A DNA stretch of 9,677 bases from an uncultured Chlorobiaceae bacterium (GTDB lineage: Bacteria > Bacteroidota > Chlorobiia > Chlorobiales > Chlorobiaceae): the NCBI GenBank assembly GCA_903838095.1, contig CAILXE010000288.1, positions 1 through 9,677 on the forward strand. Direction: 5' to 3'. Under the pieces are notes generated by a model. It was not told the DNA's origin, did not search any database, and was given only the letters and a program-made list of their open reading frames with translations. Positions 6,179 through 9,677 of this stretch are shown in pieces (position 1 is the first letter of the stretch; each line of letters begins with the position of its first letter). The translations under genes were made by a program, and so were the position numbers.

Positions 6179-9100
6179 GCTTTTTGAGTGATGTCACCGA
6201 TCAATTGAATCTGCGCTGGGCGTGGGAAAAGGTGCGACAAGCGTCAACACCGGGAGATGTCTGGATTGACGAAATCGAACTTGCAGGATTTGAGGTTGAA
6301 TTGGAGCGAAATCTTCAAAGTATAGCCATAGAGATGAACAAGGGGCGCTACCGACTTCGACCCTTAAGGCCAATGGCGTTCCCGAAGAACCCGTCGAAAG
6401 ATGGCAAGCAACAGGTTCGGCAGTATTTCAACGTGGCCGTGCGTGACCAAGTTGCATGGACTGCTGTGGTAAATGTAATTGGTCCGCATCTTGATCCGAT
6501 TATGCCAACATGGAGCTACGGCAACCGACTCTTCCGGAGTATCTGGATCGATAAAGATGACGATGAGATTCATCGCCGAAAGATTGGACGTTATCGACAT
6601 TCATCAGGTCGGATTTATCTTTCTTTTGGTCAAAGTTGGCCGGTCTTTCGACGTCATGTATACCTGGCTACATCGGCAATGACAAACAGGGCGGGAACAT
6701 CAGTAGCAAACCAACTGACAGAAGAAGATGCCGAAGAACTGGGCCTCCAGGAACGGCTCCAGGCCGATTACCGATGTCCGTTCGTATTGAAAGAGTATTG
6801 GAATGAACGGCAACCACTTGCGGGTAAAGAGAACCTATTTTGGTGCAGTGTTGACCTTGAAAAATTTTATCCTTCACTGAAGCTTGATATTGTCCTACGT
6901 AATATAGTTGAATATCTTCCTCCCAACATTAAAATTGAAGCTGAGATTCTGATTGAATCGATGATGCGGTTCAGATTGGACTTGACGGGGTGGTCAAAGG
7001 AAGATCCGAAAGAACTCAAAGCAATTGGACTGAAGACTCAGCAGGGAATTTTCAAAGCAATACCTACCGGACTCTATGTTGCAGGATTTCTAGCCAACAT
7101 TGGGTTGCTCAAAGTTGATTTGGAAGTTAAAGAGCGTCTGAAGAAAAAGGACGTTGCGCATTTTCGCTTTGTTGATGACCATATAGTCTTGGCCTACAGC
7201 TTTGATGATCTTGTGAATTGGATAGATGAGTATTTGACTATTCTCGCTCAATCGCAAACCGGAGCAAAAGTTAATCCTGAAAAAATTGAACCTGAAGCTC
7301 TTGCGAAGTATTTGGCTTCTAAGAGAAAGCAACGGAAGAGTCTCGCCATCGACTTAGAGGAAGCAAAAAAGAAATGCAAACTGAATCCTCAATTTCCGAC
7401 TCCCTTGATGACTAAAACGCTCGCACTCGTTTCAGCAATAGCGAGAGTTGACATTGATCTGCTTGATGAATCAGATTTGGTTGCGCTGACGGATCAGCTT
7501 GAGCACATGCTTTTGGTTGAGTTACCAGAAGCAGAGATACCTGAAAAAACGAGACTTTCCTTTGCAGCAATGAAGCTCATACGTCTTGCTGAGTGTCGTC
7601 TTTCTAACAATACAAGATTGGTCGAGCTTGGCTGTCGTAATCAAGCAATGGCAGCAGAACTGGCTGATGATAAAATTCCTTCCGATCGTCGTGAAACCTT
7701 GGAAGAGAAAAGTAAAGAGATCAAAAAAGCATTAAAGGAACAGTACGATAAACTTTATGGAGAGATTTTTAGGGCGTTCGGCCTTCTGCGTAAGGTATTG
7801 CAGGAAAGGCCCGATCGGGTGCGACTTTGGACTCGGGCGATTAAGATGTGTCGCCAAACTGGGGTTAAAGGCTTGAATGACATATTTTGTGACATCGATC
7901 GAGTTGAGTACGAACTTAACAACCCTCTGGCAGCAGAGTATTTGCGTGCTAATGCATTTTCGTTGATGGGTCATGAGGCTATAATTGCCGCGCAGCTTAT
8001 ATCTAATTCTGAAATTGCGGAGTGGCGAAGAAAGGCTGCGCATGAATTTCTAACCGACATTACGGATGCACGCATAAGCAAACCATTAATCTCTGGGCGT
8101 GGCTGGTTTCTTCAAACTAGTTGGGAACAATTCTGCTTCGGTATTTTTTGCTCAAATCTGATTCTCAAGTCATCAATGCTTGATGATGGTTTTTATAAGT
8201 GTCAGTTACCAAAAGAATTGATCGTGCTTGGCGAGCAATTCTCGGCTAACAAAACTGTGTCTGAATATCCACAGGGTCTGGCGTGGTGGGCAGCAAGAAC
8301 CACCTTGAGGACACTTTCTAGTCGCGGCCCAGATTGGGTTGTTGAAATTGGTCGTCGACTACCGTCTGTGAGCGAATCCTATTCTTTCTGGCGATTCTTT
8401 CCTTTCAATGTTCCTGAGGATGTTCTGCAGGGTATGAAAGTCGATAGAAAACATTCGCAAAATTTGGCTCAAATGGCAGGTTGGTGGTATGATGCCCTCA
8501 GTGTAGAACATGAAATCCCACCCAGTTTTTTGGCGAAAGGTCGCCATCCTGAAATAGCCCGCGCATTGAGGAATCTTCGATCTAAAAATACTTGTTTTGT
8601 GTCGTTGCATGAGTGGTGTGCGGCAATTAGACCGATTTATGAAACAGATGCTTTGGATCCCAGAGCAAGTGAGTGGACAGCGCTGGAAATTGTTCGTCAG
8701 GTTGGTATGTGCATCACCGAGCAACAAGAGTTTAGCATTGAGTATGTCGTGAAACAAAAATCAGATCAGACAAATTCTCTGTGTTTGCACCCAGCAAATT
8801 TTCGTGTACCTCGTAAATGGCTGGACGATTTTAAATTGAAACCTCCGACCTGGAGCGAATGGAAAACAGCAGTTAATCTCAACAAGACCAAGGTATTCGT
8901 AGAGAGAGTGCCCGAAGACCTCCAGATTGCCGATTCTCGTTATACACCGATGCAGAGCCCTGAGAATGCCCTGTTCGAATCGCTCAACCCGGTTCGTGGG
9001 CTCGGCTTGCTATTATATGGCATGTTGCGCTATGACTTTGAATTACCTTCTATTTGGAACGGTCCAGGCCATGCCGATCTTCTTGGACTTTTGCCTCAAT

Positions 9101-9435
9101 GCCTTCTGAAAGAAAGAACTTTTTTATCATGGACCTTGGCATTATTGCAGGCATGTTTGCAACCGAGAGCGATGGAGAACCTCTTTTTTTTAAGGCATGC
9201 TTTGGGAGTATATATTCACGATGACTCGCTCCATGATCCAATTAATCTAAACACTGTTAATGATGTGCTTTTGGTGATTAAGAAAAGCCAAGCCGTTCTT
9301 GTTGATAACCAACTTTCAACATTAGACCATCGAGCAAGGCAGTTAACGCCAATAAATATTAGACAGTTATCCAAGTCGGACTGGTCAAAAGCGGTCGAAA
9401 ACGTACAGGAGAGAGATGGCGCAGATGAGCACTAA
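6175..9435 (+). CDS. Large reverse transcriptase of the Unknown-Group/Abi type, candidate defence RT
   Basis: A 1086-residue protein whose first 380 residues are an RT domain. RT1/RT2 regions appear as YRLRPLRPMAFPK and VRDQVAWTAVVN with SYGNR. Motif A is SVDLEKFYPSL with Asp227, motif B is AIPTGLYVAGFLANIGL with Gly299, motif C is FRFVDDHIVLAYS with Asp334 and Asp335, and the next motif is KVNPEKIE near 365. All three catalytic aspartates are kept, so polymerase activity is expected. The rest (about 380-1086) is mainly helical in appearance, with a charged stretch near 497-535, and I recognise no named domain; long C-terminal helical extensions are typical of UG/Abi RTs, several of which are anti-phage (DRT) proteins. 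GGGAG at 6164-6168 precedes the ATG, which overlaps the primase stop. No group II intron RNA, retron msr/msd or integrase is seen. Exact UG group is not assignable by eye. Confidence 0.85.
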   Translation: MSFLSDVTDQLNLRWAWEKVRQASTPGDVWIDEIELAGFEVELERNLQSIAIEMNKGRYRLRPLRPMAFPKNPSKDGKQQVRQYFNVAVRDQVAWTAVVNVIGPHLDPIMPTWSYGNRLFRSIWIDKDDDEIHRRKIGRYRHSSGRIYLSFGQSWPVFRRHVYLATSAMTNRAGTSVANQLTEEDAEELGLQERLQADYRCPFVLKEYWNERQPLAGKENLFWCSVDLEKFYPSLKLDIVLRNIVEYLPPNIKIEAEILIESMMRFRLDLTGWSKEDPKELKAIGLKTQQGIFKAIPTGLYVAGFLANIGLLKVDLEVKERLKKKDVAHFRFVDDHIVLAYSFDDLVNWIDEYLTILAQSQTGAKVNPEKIEPEALAKYLASKRKQRKSLAIDLEEAKKKCKLNPQFPTPLMTKTLALVSAIARVDIDLLDESDLVALTDQLEHMLLVELPEAEIPEKTRLSFAAMKLIRLAECRLSNNTRLVELGCRNQAMAAELADDKIPSDRRETLEEKSKEIKKALKEQYDKLYGEIFRAFGLLRKVLQERPDRVRLWTRAIKMCRQTGVKGLNDIFCDIDRVEYELNNPLAAEYLRANAFSLMGHEAIIAAQLISNSEIAEWRRKAAHEFLTDITDARISKPLISGRGWFLQTSWEQFCFGIFCSNLILKSSMLDDGFYKCQLPKELIVLGEQFSANKTVSEYPQGLAWWAARTTLRTLSSRGPDWVVEIGRRLPSVSESYSFWRFFPFNVPEDVLQGMKVDRKHSQNLAQMAGWWYDALSVEHEIPPSFLAKGRHPEIARALRNLRSKNTCFVSLHEWCAAIRPIYETDALDPRASEWTALEIVRQVGMCITEQQEFSIEYVVKQKSDQTNSLCLHPANFRVPRKWLDDFKLKPPTWSEWKTAVNLNKTKVFVERVPEDLQIADSRYTPMQSPENALFESLNPVRGLGLLLYGMLRYDFELPSIWNGPGHADLLGLLPQCLLKERTFLSWTLALLQACLQPRAMENLFFLRHALGVYIHDDSLHDPINLNTVNDVLLVIKKSQAVLVDNQLSTLDHRARQLTPINIRQLSKSDWSKAVENVQERDGADEH

Positions 9436-9544
9436 ACCCAAATATGAAGAATTTCTCCCGGTCGGAGTCATCCAGACCACGGTCAATGCGACGTTTGCAT
9501 GGCCTTGCGAGAAGGGTGCGATTCCCAAGATGTCCTTAACCTGA
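9416..9544 (+). CDS. Short ORF overlapping the RT end, possibly a truncated nitrilase-like gene
   Basis: A 42-codon frame beginning 20 bp before the RT stop, with AGGAG at 9407-9411, 4 nt before the ATG (a second ATG lies at 9425). It reads KYEEFLPVGVIQTTVNATFA, then WPCEKGAIPKMSLT. The good ribosome site and overlap suggest a real third gene in the operon. The VGVIQTT strand followed by a Trp resembles the first beta strand of carbon-nitrogen hydrolases (nitrilases), a domain known to accompany some defence RTs. The frame ends abruptly, and I could not follow a clear continuation in another frame, so it is either a truncated gene or a genuine small protein. The nitrilase link is a guess from about 15 residues. 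Confidence 0.5.
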   Translation: MAQMSTKPKYEEFLPVGVIQTTVNATFAWPCEKGAIPKMSLT

Positions 9545-9637
9545 AATATTCATCAAAACAATAAAAAAGGGGCGCAAAAGATATCGCAATTGCTTATATT
9601 ATTGGTAGTTAAGATCAACAATAAAGGCACAATATCA

Positions 9638-9677
9638 ATGGAACCCCTTGAAGCGAATATAGTCATACCACAGAGTA
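9638..9677 (+). CDS. Start of an unidentified gene at the right edge
   Basis: ATG at 9638 preceded by AAAGG at 9623-9627 (10-nt spacing) opens a frame MEPLEANIVIPQS that is still open at the window end. Thirteen codons are too few to identify. It lies 93 bp after the small ORF, so it could be part of the same accessory block or the first gene beyond it. Confidence 0.35.
   Translation, partial: MEPLEANIVIPQS

Noticed and set aside
9586..9593. 8-nt palindrome GCAATTGC downstream of the RT
   Set aside because: The flanks do not extend the symmetry and there is no following T-run, so neither a terminator nor an operator can be supported.
6175..9677. Retron or group II intron interpretation of the RT
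   Set aside because: No msr/msd-like inverted repeats beside the RT, no intron domain V-like hairpin or maturase/endonuclease domain, and the RT is far too long for a retron RT.
1..9677. CRISPR arrays, tRNA or rRNA genes, insertion-sequence ends
   Set aside because: No regularly spaced repeats, no cloverleaf or rRNA-like segments, and no transposase or terminal inverted repeats were seen.

Overview
The window joins a housekeeping segment (1-2653) to an accessory, partly decayed defence-type segment (about 2980-9677). The housekeeping part holds aroB and aroK (minus strand), then a class I/II aminotransferase and a translationally coupled ArsN2-like acetyltransferase (plus strand). Base composition is moderate, and the look of AroB/AroK suggests a green sulfur bacterium (Chlorobium/Chlorobaculum-like). 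This is an inference from protein resemblance, not a proof.

The middle (2980-5125) is a graveyard of a type I restriction-modification locus. It contains a dinD-like gene with a frameshift, an in-frame stop and a large internal deletion. An intact rhuM-family gene follows. After it come the 5' stub of an unidentified gene, a second dinD 3' fragment with a one-base frameshift, and a 34-codon remnant that reads as the C-terminus of an HsdS specificity subunit. DinD and RhuM proteins are commonly encoded inside type I R-M operons, so these pieces make sense together. No hsdM or hsdR is visible here.

The right part (5129-9435) is a tight two-gene operon starting 3 bp after the hsdS remnant. The first gene encodes a compact 349-residue DnaG-like primase with a CHC2-type zinc finger, a primase core and a Toprim domain. 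The second encodes a 1086-residue reverse transcriptase that overlaps it by ATGA. The RT has all core motifs, with FVDD at the active site and IPTG in motif B, plus a C-terminal extension of about 700 residues without a domain I recognise. It looks like a member of the Unknown-Group/Abi class that includes the defence-associated reverse transcriptases. A primase encoded directly with an RT at a restriction-modification locus is the most interesting content of the window: a candidate anti-phage system in which a primase could supply primers to the RT. A 42-codon ORF overlapping the RT end has a nitrilase-like beginning and may be the truncated third gene of the operon. A new reading frame starts at the right edge.
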